This document shows, piece by piece, positions 32,441-40,520 of a stretch of 63,202 nt of DNA; within the stretch, counting starts at the first letter, position 1; each line of letters opens with the position of its first letter. The notes below the pieces were generated by a model, which did no database searches, had not been told where the DNA came from, and was given only the letters and a program-made list of their open reading frames with translations. This DNA comes from SYIM01 sp041182885 (lineage in GTDB: Bacteria > Pseudomonadota > Gammaproteobacteria > Burkholderiales > Burkholderiaceae_E). A program made the translations under genes and the position numbers. The DNA is taken from positions 1-63,202 of the forward strand of contig JBMSQB010000011.1 in the NCBI GenBank assembly GCA_049423065.1, written 5' to 3'.

Positions 32441-33225
32441 CCGAGCACCTTGCGGATGCCAACCCACCGTTCGATCAGCCAGGCTACCGCCAGTGACAGG
32501 ATCACCATGGTGGCGGACACTGCCGCGACGCCGGGATCGAAGTTGTACTCGACGTAATTCATGATGGCGAGGGGAAGGGTGGGCGTTTTCTGGTTCACCA
32601 GGAACATTGACACCGAGACATTGTCGAACGACAAAATGAATGCGAAGGCGCAGCCGGCAAAGAGCCCGGGCCTGATCAACGGGAGCGTGATGTAGCGAAA
32701 CACGCGCCAGCTGTCCGCTCCCAGTGTGCGCGCCGCTTCCTCCACCTGGCGGGGCATGCCGCCAAGGCTTGCCAGGCATGTTCGGACCACGTAGGGCAGC
32801 ACGACCACGCTGTGTGCTGCCCAAAGTCGCAGCGGTGCATCCGTGACGCCCGTGAGCACCGAGGCTACCAGGAGCGAGAGGCTCAGCACGATTGCCGGCA
32901 CCAGCAGCGGCAACATGAGAATTGTTTCGATCGGCTGGGCAATGCGCACAGGCGCGCGTCGAATCGCAAGGGCTGCGGCAAGGCCTAGCGGGCCGGCCAC
33001 CGCAACGGCTGCGAGAGCGAGCCAAAGGCTGTTGAGTGCAGAGCGCCAGAAAATTTCCTTGTGCCATGCGGCAGCGAACCAGCGGATGCTGTAACTGCTG
33101 ATCGGAAAGCCGATCAGTTCGCTGTCCGAAAACGCCACTACCAGCGCGATGAGAAGCGGCGAGAGTACAAAGCCTACGACTGCACTCAGCCAGACGACCC
33201 CTGTGAGCGTAGCGAGCCTTTTCAT
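32437..33225 (-). CDS. ABC transporter permease (PotC-like)
   Basis: This 262-residue membrane protein has six hydrophobic segments and the EAA loop EEAARTLGADSWRVFRYITLPLIRPGL, which contacts the ATPase. The pattern LSFDNVSVSMFL after the loop is typical of PotC-type permeases. The ATG overlaps the stop of the PotB-like gene (ATGA) and its own stop overlaps the ATPase start, showing tight translational coupling. It pairs with the PotB-like subunit in the inner membrane. Confidence 0.92.
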   Translation of the reverse strand: MKRLATLTGVVWLSAVVGFVLSPLLIALVVAFSDSELIGFPISSYSIRWFAAAWHKEIFWRSALNSLWLALAAVAVAGPLGLAAALAIRRAPVRIAQPIETILMLPLLVPAIVLSLSLLVASVLTGVTDAPLRLWAAHSVVVLPYVVRTCLASLGGMPRQVEEAARTLGADSWRVFRYITLPLIRPGLFAGCAFAFILSFDNVSVSMFLVNQKTPTLPLAIMNYVEYNFDPGVAAVSATMVILSLAVAWLIERWVGIRKVLG

Positions 33226-34094
33226 GCCGGCCGCCTGGATGCAGAGAGCGCCATAAATACCGTGACCAGCAGCACCATCACGACGAGCAGCATGATCGAG
33301 AGTGCTGCGCCATAGGCCCATTGAAACGATGCAGAGAACTGTTCATAGATCACCATCGGAAAGACCGGCGTGCCGTTTCCACCGAGCACGGCGGGCGTCA
33401 CGAATGCACACATGGCGAGCGTGAACACAAGCAAGATACCGCTCCGAAGGCCCGCGCGGGCCAGCGGCAGGGTGATGAGCAGATGCGTTCGCCAGCGGTT
33501 GGCTCCAAGCGTAGAGGCGGCCTCGAGCAGGGCCCGCGGGATACGCTCGAGCGACGCGAGAATGCTCAGCACCATGAATGGCAGCAAGATGTGCGTGAGG
33601 CCGATCACAATCCCCAAATCGGAGTGCATCAGTTTGAGGGGTTGACTGATGAGACCAAGGGCCGCCAGGCCCTCGTTGACAAGCCCCTTGCGACCGAGCA
33701 GAACACTCCAGCCATAGGCGCTTACCACTACGCTGATGAGGAGCGGCATGACCGACGCATAGACCAGCAGGTTACGAATCGGGCCGCGGGTTTGCCAGCA
33801 GGCCAGAGCAAGCGGAATACCCATGGCGAGCGTGACCGCAGTCACGGCGGCGCTTATGGCGAGGGTGCGCGCGAGCCTGCCGAGCACAAACCCGTCTCCC
33901 AGTAGCCGTCGGTAATGATCCAACCCCATTGGCCCGGATATGAGCGTTTCCCAGCCGTCCCCTGGCCGGAAGCCCGTGGACAGACTGAGTAGCAGCAACC
34001 CCAGGCAGGGCACCGCGACGAATGCTGCAATCAGCAGTGTCGCGGGCAGCGCAAGCCAGGTCGAATCGGGGGCTGCGATCCGCTCTGCGGCCAT
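33222..34094 (-). CDS. ABC transporter permease (PotB-like)
   Basis: This 290-residue protein has a long N-terminal helix (WLALPATLLIAAFVAVPCLGLLLLSL) and five further hydrophobic stretches. The EAA motif EAASTLGANRWRTHLLITLPLARAGLRSG is present, and the preceding ALLEAAS block matches PotB. It starts seven bases after the stop of the substrate-binding protein gene and is coupled to the PotC-like gene by a four-base overlap. It forms half of the transmembrane channel. Confidence 0.92.
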   Translation of the reverse strand: MAAERIAAPDSTWLALPATLLIAAFVAVPCLGLLLLSLSTGFRPGDGWETLISGPMGLDHYRRLLGDGFVLGRLARTLAISAAVTAVTLAMGIPLALACWQTRGPIRNLLVYASVMPLLISVVVSAYGWSVLLGRKGLVNEGLAALGLISQPLKLMHSDLGIVIGLTHILLPFMVLSILASLERIPRALLEAASTLGANRWRTHLLITLPLARAGLRSGILLVFTLAMCAFVTPAVLGGNGTPVFPMVIYEQFSASFQWAYGAALSIMLLVVMVLLVTVFMALSASRRPA

Positions 34095-34101
34095 GCTCAG
34101 G

Positions 34102-35163
34102 TCAGCTGGTGATTTCCCGGCGGAAGCGTTCGCTGATTTTTGCGATGTCGACCTTTCTCCAATCGATACGCATCAACTGGTTGTGTGGCGTGACGCGCTC
34201 GCGGGCCCGACCCGTAAAGACCGCCTCGCGGTTGCACACGCCGTATTCGATCGCGTTGCCAAAGCCTTCCTGTGGCGTCTTGGAGAGTGCGAAATTGACG
34301 AAATCGAGCACTGCATCGCGCTGTGTGGCGTTGCGTGCGACATGAAAGCTCAGCACGCCGATCGGTGCGCCTTCCCTGGGTGTTACGAACTCGATTGGCA
34401 CGCCGCCGTCCTTGAGCATGAAGACGCGCGCGCTGTACCAGGCGCCGATAGCCGCTTCGCCACGCTGCAGTATTGGGACAGGTTCGTTATTGTTTTTGAA
34501 GAAGCGTTGAACTGCAGGCTTGAGCTTACGAAGCGCCGCCCACCCCGGGTCAAGGTTGGTTACGCCACCGCCATTTAGACCGGCAGCGATCACCACGGTT
34601 TCCTCCGCCCCGCCCGAGGTCGTGTCGGGCAGCAGAATCTTGCCTGCATGCTCGGGTCGCCAGAGGTCACTCCAACTGCTGGGCGCGTTGCGGATCAGGT
34701 CTGTACGAAAGAAAAGGCCGTAGGGGGCATAGTTGAAGCCGATTGCCTTGCGATCAAAATAATCGAAAAAGAGCGGATCAATCTGGCTGGCATTGGGGAT
34801 CAGCTTATCGTCCAGATCAAGAAACACGCCATCAGTTCGGATAGCGGTATGAGTGACGGGCAGCGACAGAAACGGCAGATCGATTTCCGGGCGCGCCTTG
34901 TTGACAATTGCGCTCGTGAGCCACTGGTCGGCTCCGCCCGTCGTGATCAGGTTGACCTTGAAGCCAGAGCGTTTCTCCCACGGTTCGATGACATGGGTGC
35001 GGTAATGCTTTTCATAGATACCGCCGAATGCCGTGGTGGTGATGGTCTTGGTCTGCGCCCGCACGATGGCCGGAAAACCGGCGATGGTTGCGGAGGCAGC
35101 CGATGCGCTGGCGAAGCGCCGTCGCGCGGCACTGAAGCGGGCAGAAGTCAGGCGGGCGTTCAA
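34102..35163 (-). CDS. ABC transporter substrate-binding protein (PotD/spermidine-putrescine family)
   Basis: This 353-residue protein has an Arg-rich, Tat-like leader (RRRFASASAASATIAGFPAIVRAQ). It continues with ITTTAFGGIYEKHYRTHVIEPWEKRSGFKV, a family-1-type opening shared with PotD and iron-binding relatives. WSDLWRPEHAGKILLPD and QRGEAAIGAWYSARVFMLKDGG line the ligand cleft. It is the promoter-proximal gene of the operon leading through permeases and ATPase to the serine hydrolase and NicX-like dioxygenase. The ligand could be a cationic amine or a heterocyclic compound; the acidic residues that bind polyamines in PotD are not clearly recognisable. Confidence 0.9.
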   Translation of the reverse strand: MNARLTSARFSAARRRFASASAASATIAGFPAIVRAQTKTITTTAFGGIYEKHYRTHVIEPWEKRSGFKVNLITTGGADQWLTSAIVNKARPEIDLPFLSLPVTHTAIRTDGVFLDLDDKLIPNASQIDPLFFDYFDRKAIGFNYAPYGLFFRTDLIRNAPSSWSDLWRPEHAGKILLPDTTSGGAEETVVIAAGLNGGGVTNLDPGWAALRKLKPAVQRFFKNNNEPVPILQRGEAAIGAWYSARVFMLKDGGVPIEFVTPREGAPIGVLSFHVARNATQRDAVLDFVNFALSKTPQEGFGNAIEYGVCNREAVFTGRARERVTPHNQLMRIDWRKVDIAKISERFRREITS

Positions 35164-35197
35164 CGAAGTCTCCCTGTTGCAACGTATGGTCGGCGCC

Positions 35198-36163
35198 TCA
35201 ATCCGCCCGGATGTTGGCCGTCCGGATGACGCGGGTCCAGGATTCCGACTCCGATCGTACCAGCGATGCCAGCGCCTCGGGACCCATAAATCGGATTTCG
35301 ACCCCGGCTGCCGCGGCGCGCTTGCGCGTGTCGTCTTGCTCTAGCGATTCGCGCAGCGCCGCCGTGAGTCGAGCGAGCGCGTCGGCTGGTGTGGCCGCAG
35401 GTGCGAACAGGGCGACCCAGCCCTCAAGCTCGAAACCCGCCAGACCCGCTTCCGCGGTGGTGGGCACGGCAGGCAGACCCGGATGCCGGTTCTTGCCCGT
35501 GATGGCAAGCCCGCGAAGCTTCCCACTCTGCACATGCTGCATTGCCGAGGGCGGTGTGGTGATGAACAGCTGAACCTGCCCTGCCAGCAGGTCCTGCATG
35601 GCGGGGCCTGATCCACGGTACGGAACATGCAGCATCTGGGTGCTGGTCTGGAGCTTGAAGAGTTCGGTTCCGATGTGGGCGAGCGAGCCATTGCCCTGCG
35701 AGGCATAGTTCAGCTTGTTGGGTTCGCGCTTGAGAAGCTCGATGAGTTCGCCGAGCGTCTCTGCGCGTACCGACGGGTGCACCGCGATCACATTGGTGGC
35801 CACCGCCACCATGCCGATCGGTGCGAAGTCCTTGTGCGCCCAGTTGAGACCCGACATCAGCACCGGATTGGCCAGGTGAAAGGCCGAATACGACGTAAGC
35901 AGCGTGTAGCCGTCGGGTGTGGCGCGCGCCACGTGCGCATAGCCGATATTGCCGCTTGCGCCGCCGCGGTTGTCCACCACCACCGGCTGCGCGAGGATCC
36001 GTCCCATGGGCTCGGCCACCATGCGGGCTGTCGCGTCGACGATGCCGCCGGGCGGGGCGGGGACCACCAGGCTGACTGGCCGGGTGGGAAAGGGCTGCGT
36101 CATTGCAGGGCCCGCCCACGACAGGCCGATGAGACTTGCGACAATCAGAATGGAACGGCGCAC
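35198..36163 (-). CDS. Bug/TctC-family substrate-binding protein
   Basis: This 321-residue protein has a short signal (MRRSILIVASLIGLSWAGPAM) and loops VSLVVPAPPGGIVDATARMVA, PVVVDNRGGASGNIGYAHV and PDGYTLLTSYS. PAPPGGIVD is a variant of the usual PFxPGGxxD loop. It lies 136 bases downstream of the UxaA large-subunit gene on the same strand, so it may be the uptake protein of that dehydratase. It is 34 bases upstream of the PotD-like gene on the same strand, so transcription from here could also run into the next operon. Confidence 0.9.
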   Translation of the reverse strand: MRRSILIVASLIGLSWAGPAMTQPFPTRPVSLVVPAPPGGIVDATARMVAEPMGRILAQPVVVDNRGGASGNIGYAHVARATPDGYTLLTSYSAFHLANPVLMSGLNWAHKDFAPIGMVAVATNVIAVHPSVRAETLGELIELLKREPNKLNYASQGNGSLAHIGTELFKLQTSTQMLHVPYRGSGPAMQDLLAGQVQLFITTPPSAMQHVQSGKLRGLAITGKNRHPGLPAVPTTAEAGLAGFELEGWVALFAPAATPADALARLTAALRESLEQDDTRKRAAAAGVEIRFMGPEALASLVRSESESWTRVIRTANIRAD

Positions 36164-36299
36164 GACGGACCTCCAGTCAAAAAAAGAAGGCTAACCGGCA
36201 CGGGGTTTCGCGAACACCATCGCCCCCATCGGGCTGTGGGCATGGCGCCGGAGGCGGGGCAGGGTCGCTAGCGCACTACCACCTGTCGTCAACCCGGGC

Positions 36300-37508
36300 T
36301 CAGAAGGTGGGGAGCAGGCGAGGAACGATGAACTGACCCTCGCCCCACGACTCGGTATGGGTCCGGGCACCACCGGCCACCTCAAGAACCGCCGCCAGAA
36401 CGCGATCACCCGCCTGATCGAGGTTGATCCGACCTTCGATCAAATCGACCAGCGCCACGTCGATTCCGTCTGACCAGCGCTTGACGGTGTCCGGATTGCC
36501 GCAAACTTTGAGCGTGGGGGCGAGCGGATTGCCCGATGGGTTGAACACGCCCATGGAGAACAGCGTGATCTGCGCGCCGGCTGCCACCATGCCGGTGATC
36601 GAGCAGGGGCTGAAAAACGGCGTGTCCATGAAGGACAGTCCAGGTTGCGAGGGCGGTTGCCCGAAATCCAGACAGTCTGCAAACCGGGCACGACCAATCT
36701 TGCAGAGCGCACCCATGGTTTTTTCGACGAGCGTGGTGAGTCCCGCCTCGATGTTCTCTGCCGTCGGGTTGGTGCCCCGATAGCGGTCACCATCGCTGGT
36801 CATGCGTGATTCGGTGAGCGCGATCCGGTCGATGATCCTTCGGGCGATGTCGGCGTTGGCAGACTGCGCGCGCACCACGTCTTCGCCACCGATGAACTCT
36901 GCGGTTTCGGACACGATCACGCTTGCGCCGAGCTCGACTGCGCGGTCGACAAAGCGACCTATGGCCGGATTCGAGCACACCGCGCTCGAAGCATCGGAGC
37001 CTCCGCATTCAAGCGCAAACGTGAGCTGGGAAAACGGACACCACTCCCGCTGCATGGGCTGAAGGACTGATGCGAGCTGGGTGAGCGCCATCGCGGTTTG
37101 AGTGATCGCGTCGTTGATGCCCTGCTGATCCATCACCGCCAGGACCCGCACGGGCGTGTGGCTGCCCGCGAGCTGATGTGCCCAGCGCTTCGCCGTGCTT
37201 CGATCATGACAGAGCACCACCGCCGCACCGATGTTGGGGTGAGTGATGAGCCTCTGCAATACCTCGTCCTGCAGCCGCGCATCCTGCGTTTGCAGTCCGC
37301 GCTGAAACTCGCCTCGCACCAGCAGGACCGGATCGGTACCCGGCGGGCGAGATGCGTCGAATTGCGCCGCCGCCAGTTCTGCGATGCGATTGGCGAGCGC
37401 GACTGTCGAGACCAACGCCAGATGATTGCGAACCCCCACACGGCCGTCAGCCCGCCGGTAGCCGGCAAACCCCGGCAATGATTCAACGGCAGTTGTGGAC
37501 ATGGACAT
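36300..37508 (-). CDS. UxaA-family dehydratase, large subunit (altronate/galactarate dehydratase C-terminal type)
   Basis: This 402-residue protein starts GFAGYRRADGRVGVRNHLALVSTV, the standard opening of UxaA/GarD large domains. It retains LECGGSDASSAVCSNPAIGRFVD, ETAEFIGGEDVV, FMDTPFFSPCSITGMVAAGAQITLF and a C-terminal GEGQF. The early motifs usually reading HxxGCG and LGCE are here VRGEFQRG and LCHDRST, so the canonical Cys residues are missing. Family members dehydrate sugar acids or, as SuyB, split sulfolactate. It overlaps the SAF-domain small-subunit gene by 26 bases. Two ATGs (37508, 37502) are possible. Confidence 0.87.
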   Translation of the reverse strand: MSMSTTAVESLPGFAGYRRADGRVGVRNHLALVSTVALANRIAELAAAQFDASRPPGTDPVLLVRGEFQRGLQTQDARLQDEVLQRLITHPNIGAAVVLCHDRSTAKRWAHQLAGSHTPVRVLAVMDQQGINDAITQTAMALTQLASVLQPMQREWCPFSQLTFALECGGSDASSAVCSNPAIGRFVDRAVELGASVIVSETAEFIGGEDVVRAQSANADIARRIIDRIALTESRMTSDGDRYRGTNPTAENIEAGLTTLVEKTMGALCKIGRARFADCLDFGQPPSQPGLSFMDTPFFSPCSITGMVAAGAQITLFSMGVFNPSGNPLAPTLKVCGNPDTVKRWSDGIDVALVDLIEGRINLDQAGDRVLAAVLEVAGGARTHTESWGEGQFIVPRLLPTF

Positions 37509-37725
37509 GGTCGCCGGCGGCGATCGACTCGGTAGCGAGCCCGATGACCACACCATATTTGATGACGGGTTCACCCTCGGCGATGTCTCGCGAGGCAGCC
37601 TTGTGGCCGAAGGCAATCGGCTCGCGCAGCCTGAGCCCGCAGCGCGTAAGCGTTTCTTCAACCAGCGAGTCGATCAGCGTGACGACGTTGTCCGAGGGGT
37701 GAACCTGAAGCGCGATTCGCGGCAC
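37483..37725 (-). CDS. UxaA-family dehydratase, small subunit (SAF domain)
   Basis: This 80-residue protein is a stand-alone SAF domain: ALQVHPSDNVVTLIDSL at the start, EPIAFGHKAASRDIAEGEPVIKYGVVIG in the middle and a C-terminal HVHVHN that matches the HxHN end of altronate-dehydratase N-terminal domains and SuyA. In single-chain UxaA/GarD this domain is fused to the large part; here it is separate, as in SuyAB-type and many Burkholderiales enzymes. It lies directly upstream of, and overlaps, the large-subunit gene. It is divergent from the NitT/TauT permease gene. Confidence 0.85.
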   Translation of the reverse strand: MPRIALQVHPSDNVVTLIDSLVEETLTRCGLRLREPIAFGHKAASRDIAEGEPVIKYGVVIGLATESIAAGDHVHVHNCR

Positions 37726-37749
37726 GCAGCGGGCCTTTCAAACTTGAAT

Positions 37750-38589
37750 ATGCAGGATGTTTTGCGAACGCTTCTAGTGTATCTTCGCCGCCAAACCACA
37801 ACAATCCCGGAGACAGTCATTTTCAAGCGTCTGCGCCATGGCGCGCTGCTCATTCTGCCCTGGTGCCTGCTGGTTGCGGTCTGGCACACAGTTGCCGTGT
37901 CGGGCATGGTGAATCCTGGCCTCATGCCAACGCCCGCGCAGGTCGGCAGCAAGCTCGTGAGCCTGCTTTTCGGGGATCGGCTTGCAATCGACATCCTGCG
38001 TTCCACACAGCGCGTCACGCTGGGCGTGCTGCTGGGCATTCTGCTTGCTGTCCCGGTCGGATTCCTGATCGGCTGGTATCGAAACGCGCGAACATTTCTC
38101 GATCCGCTCATCAATTTTTTCAGGGCGCTGCCACCGATCGCCCTGATCCCCCTGGTGGTCGTGTATTTCGGTATCGACGAGCCGGCCAAGGTGATCATCC
38201 TTTTCTACGCCAGCTTTTTCGCAGGCGTCATCGTCATGTATGAGGGTGTGGCGCAGATCAGTCCAATCTTCATCAAGGTGTCACGAACGCTGGGCGCGAG
38301 CGACCGCGAGATTTTTTTCAAGGTGATCGTTCCGCTCACCATGCCTCACATCCTGACCGCGCTGCGGGTGGCCCTGGGCGTCGCCTGGGCGACACTGGTG
38401 GCTTCGGAGCTGGTTGCCGCGCAGCAGGGGCTGGGTGCGCTCATCCAGAGTGCGGGATCGTTCTTTCAGATCGACGTGATTTATGTCGGGATCGTCTGCA
38501 TCGGAACCGTTGCACTCAGCATGGACCTTGCGCTTCGCGCGCTCACGCGCCGCCTGATCCGCTGGCAGGACCGGGTCGAGGCGCAGTGA
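37750..38589 (+). CDS. ABC transporter permease (NitT/TauT family, SsuC/TauC-like)
   Basis: The membrane protein has six helices beginning at LLILPWCLLVAVWHTVAVSGMV. It has the SsuC/TauC signatures LMPTPAQVGSKL, FLDPLINFFRALPPIALIPLVVVYFGI and the EAA loop SRTLGASDREIFFKVIVPLTMPHI. ATG 37750 (279 residues) leaves only 24 bases to the divergent SAF gene and has no ribosome site. A GGAGA at 37809-37813 instead points to the in-frame ATT at 37819, giving 256 residues and a normal N-terminus. Which start is used is unresolved. It forms the channel of the importer with the ATPase 13 bases downstream. Confidence 0.88.
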   Translation: MQDVLRTLLVYLRRQTTTIPETVIFKRLRHGALLILPWCLLVAVWHTVAVSGMVNPGLMPTPAQVGSKLVSLLFGDRLAIDILRSTQRVTLGVLLGILLAVPVGFLIGWYRNARTFLDPLINFFRALPPIALIPLVVVYFGIDEPAKVIILFYASFFAGVIVMYEGVAQISPIFIKVSRTLGASDREIFFKVIVPLTMPHILTALRVALGVAWATLVASELVAAQQGLGALIQSAGSFFQIDVIYVGIVCIGTVALSMDLALRALTRRLIRWQDRVEAQ

Positions 38590-38602
38590 TGGAGAGCGTG
38601 TC

Positions 38603-39415
38603 GTGAATGCCCCGCGAATCGTGTTTGACGATGTATCGGTTGATTTTGAGACCGAACGCGGACCACTCCGGGTGGTCGATCGGGTATCGCTTGCGGTGCA
38701 CGACCAGGAGTTCATCTGCATCGTGGGGCCATCGGGCTGCGGCAAGACGACCCTCATGAACATTGTGGCGGGCTTCGTTGGGCCAAGTTCGGGGCGGATC
38801 ACGCTTGACGGTCAGCCGGTCACCGGACCAGGGCGCGACCGAGGGGTGATCTTCCAGGAATACGGCGTCTTTCCCTGGTTGACCGTTCGCGACAACATCC
38901 TCTTTGGTCTTCGACTCAAAAGCAGCCGGGTGCCGGCGGCCGAGCAGCAGAGCGTGTGTCAGAAGTATCTGCAGTTGATGGGGCTCGCCGATTTTGCCCA
39001 GGCGTTTCCGAAAACGCTGTCAGGCGGTATGCGTCAGCGACTGGCCATCGCCCGTGCCTATGCTGCGCAGCCTGAATTTCTGCTGATGGACGAGCCCTTC
39101 GGCGCGCTGGATGCGCAGACCCGTTCCAAGATGCAGAATCTGCTGCTGGAGGTGCTCGAACGCGAGGGCAAGACCGTGATGATGATCACCCACTCGGTCG
39201 ATGAAGCGATCTACCTGGCTTCGCGAATTGTGGTGGTCACCGCACGGCCCGCGCGCATCAAGGCAATCATTGATGTCCCGTTTGCTTACCCGCGCCACGA
39301 AGGCCTTCACGAGACGCCTGAATTCGGTGCGCTCAAGGCACACGTGCGCGATCTGGTCATGGCCGAGTACGAGGTGCAGCAGCAGCTCGGCTCGGCCGGT
39401 ATGGGTGCCGCCTGA
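38603..39415 (+). CDS. ABC transporter ATP-binding protein (NitT/TauT family, SsuB/TauB-like)
   Basis: This 270-residue ATPase has Walker A GPSGCGKTT, the Q-loop VIFQEYGVFPWLTV (the FPWLTV variant of Tau/Ssu/Nrt ATPases), signature LSGGMRQRLAIARAY, Walker B FLLMDEPFGALDAQTR and switch His MMITHSVDEAIYL. The GTG start follows GGAGAG by seven bases. No regulatory C-terminal domain is present. It energises uptake of the ligand bound by the gene product at 39494. Confidence 0.93.
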   Translation: MNAPRIVFDDVSVDFETERGPLRVVDRVSLAVHDQEFICIVGPSGCGKTTLMNIVAGFVGPSSGRITLDGQPVTGPGRDRGVIFQEYGVFPWLTVRDNILFGLRLKSSRVPAAEQQSVCQKYLQLMGLADFAQAFPKTLSGGMRQRLAIARAYAAQPEFLLMDEPFGALDAQTRSKMQNLLLEVLEREGKTVMMITHSVDEAIYLASRIVVVTARPARIKAIIDVPFAYPRHEGLHETPEFGALKAHVRDLVMAEYEVQQQLGSAGMGAA

Positions 39416-39493
39416 CATGCATCTTTGCTTTGCACAGGCAGCATGTGGCTTCGTTAACACCACCGCCGGCCAAGACCGGTAAAGGGAGACAGC

Positions 39494-40510
39494 GTGAACC
39501 ATCACATCAGAACGGATCGCCGCCAGCTGCTGGTGGCAGGTACCTCGGCTCTGGGGCTCGCGAGCGTGGGCGCCCCTGTCATTGCCCAGCAGCGTACCCG
39601 CATCCGGGTGGGCTATGTCGATACACTCGCCGTCACCGGGCAGATCTGGACGGGTGTGCACCGTGGCCACTGGGCGAAGGAGGGCATCGAGTTCGATCCG
39701 GTCAAATTCAACACCGGCCTCGAGCTGTTCAACGCCATGATTGGCGGCAGCCTCGACATGCTGTCAACCGGCGCGGTGATCTCCAACTTCCCCGCGCGAG
39801 GCCAGGGCAAGGCCTTTCTCATCAACAACATCGAATTCGCGACCGCACAGCTGTGGGTACGCGAAGACCAGGGCGTGAAGAGCTGGGCCGATCTCAAGGG
39901 AAAGAAGATCGCCACCACGTTGGGCACGACCGCCCATGTGTTTGCCGACGCCGCCCTGCGTGCCAACGGGCTTGATCCTGCAAAGGATGTGGAACTCGTC
40001 AATCAGGGGATGCCGGTCGCGGTGACCAGTTTCATTTCGGGCGCCGTGCCCGCCGTGGCGCTCTGGGTGCCGTTCAACATCCAGGTCCGGGCCCGGGTGC
40101 CATCGGCGAAAATGCTGGTCGATGCGTCAGCCTATTTTCCGAAGTCGGCGATTGTGGGGGGCTGGGCAGTGCGTGCCGACTACTACGAGAAAAATCGTCC
40201 CATTCTCGAGCGTGTGGTTCGCGGCTGGGCGGCCTCGAATGATGACCTGATCCGGAATTCGGCCGAGATCCTGCCCGTGATCCAGTCGAAGAACTATGCC
40301 CAGGTGCCCCTTGAGGAACTGCAGGAGCAATTCAAGGCTTCGCGCTATTACCCTGCGGCCGAGTGGCGCAAGCTCTACCAGGACGGCACCGCACTTGGGT
40401 GGCTCCAGCAGGTGACCGACTTTTATGCGCGGGTCGGCGGCATCCAGAATCCTGTGCCGGCCAAAACCTATTTCGACACGTCGCTTCTCGTGAACAATGT
40501 GACGGGCTGA
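39494..40510 (+). CDS. ABC transporter substrate-binding protein (NitT/TauT family)
   Basis: This 338-residue protein has a Tat-like leader (TDRRQLLVAGTSALGLASVG). It then follows the SsuA/TauA pattern: IRVGYVDTLAVTGQIWTGVHRGHWAKEGIEFD, IGGSLDMLSTGAVISNF, SWADLKGKKIATTLGTTAHVFADAALRANGLD. The GTG start follows GGGAGA. The gene is last of the transporter set, 78 bases after the ATPase gene, and is followed after ten bases by a GMC oxidoreductase, so the ligand may be an alcohol oxidised by that enzyme. Sulfonate, nitrate, pyrimidine-precursor and aromatic ligands are all known in the family. Confidence 0.9.
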   Translation: MNHHIRTDRRQLLVAGTSALGLASVGAPVIAQQRTRIRVGYVDTLAVTGQIWTGVHRGHWAKEGIEFDPVKFNTGLELFNAMIGGSLDMLSTGAVISNFPARGQGKAFLINNIEFATAQLWVREDQGVKSWADLKGKKIATTLGTTAHVFADAALRANGLDPAKDVELVNQGMPVAVTSFISGAVPAVALWVPFNIQVRARVPSAKMLVDASAYFPKSAIVGGWAVRADYYEKNRPILERVVRGWAASNDDLIRNSAEILPVIQSKNYAQVPLEELQEQFKASRYYPAAEWRKLYQDGTALGWLQQVTDFYARVGGIQNPVPAKTYFDTSLLVNNVTG

Positions 40511-40520
40511 GGGCCAGGTC

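Noticed and set aside
32441..33067. 209-codon N-terminal extension of the PotA-like ATPase frame
   Set aside because: It overlaps the permease gene in another frame and has no similarity; the GTG at 32440 forms a GTGA overlap and begins the normal ATPase domain.
36300..37725. Assignment of the UxaA-type pair as sulfolactate sulfo-lyase SuyAB
   Set aside because: The split architecture fits, but key Cys motifs are missing and no sulfolactate dehydrogenase, sulfite exporter or sulfite oxidase gene is present.
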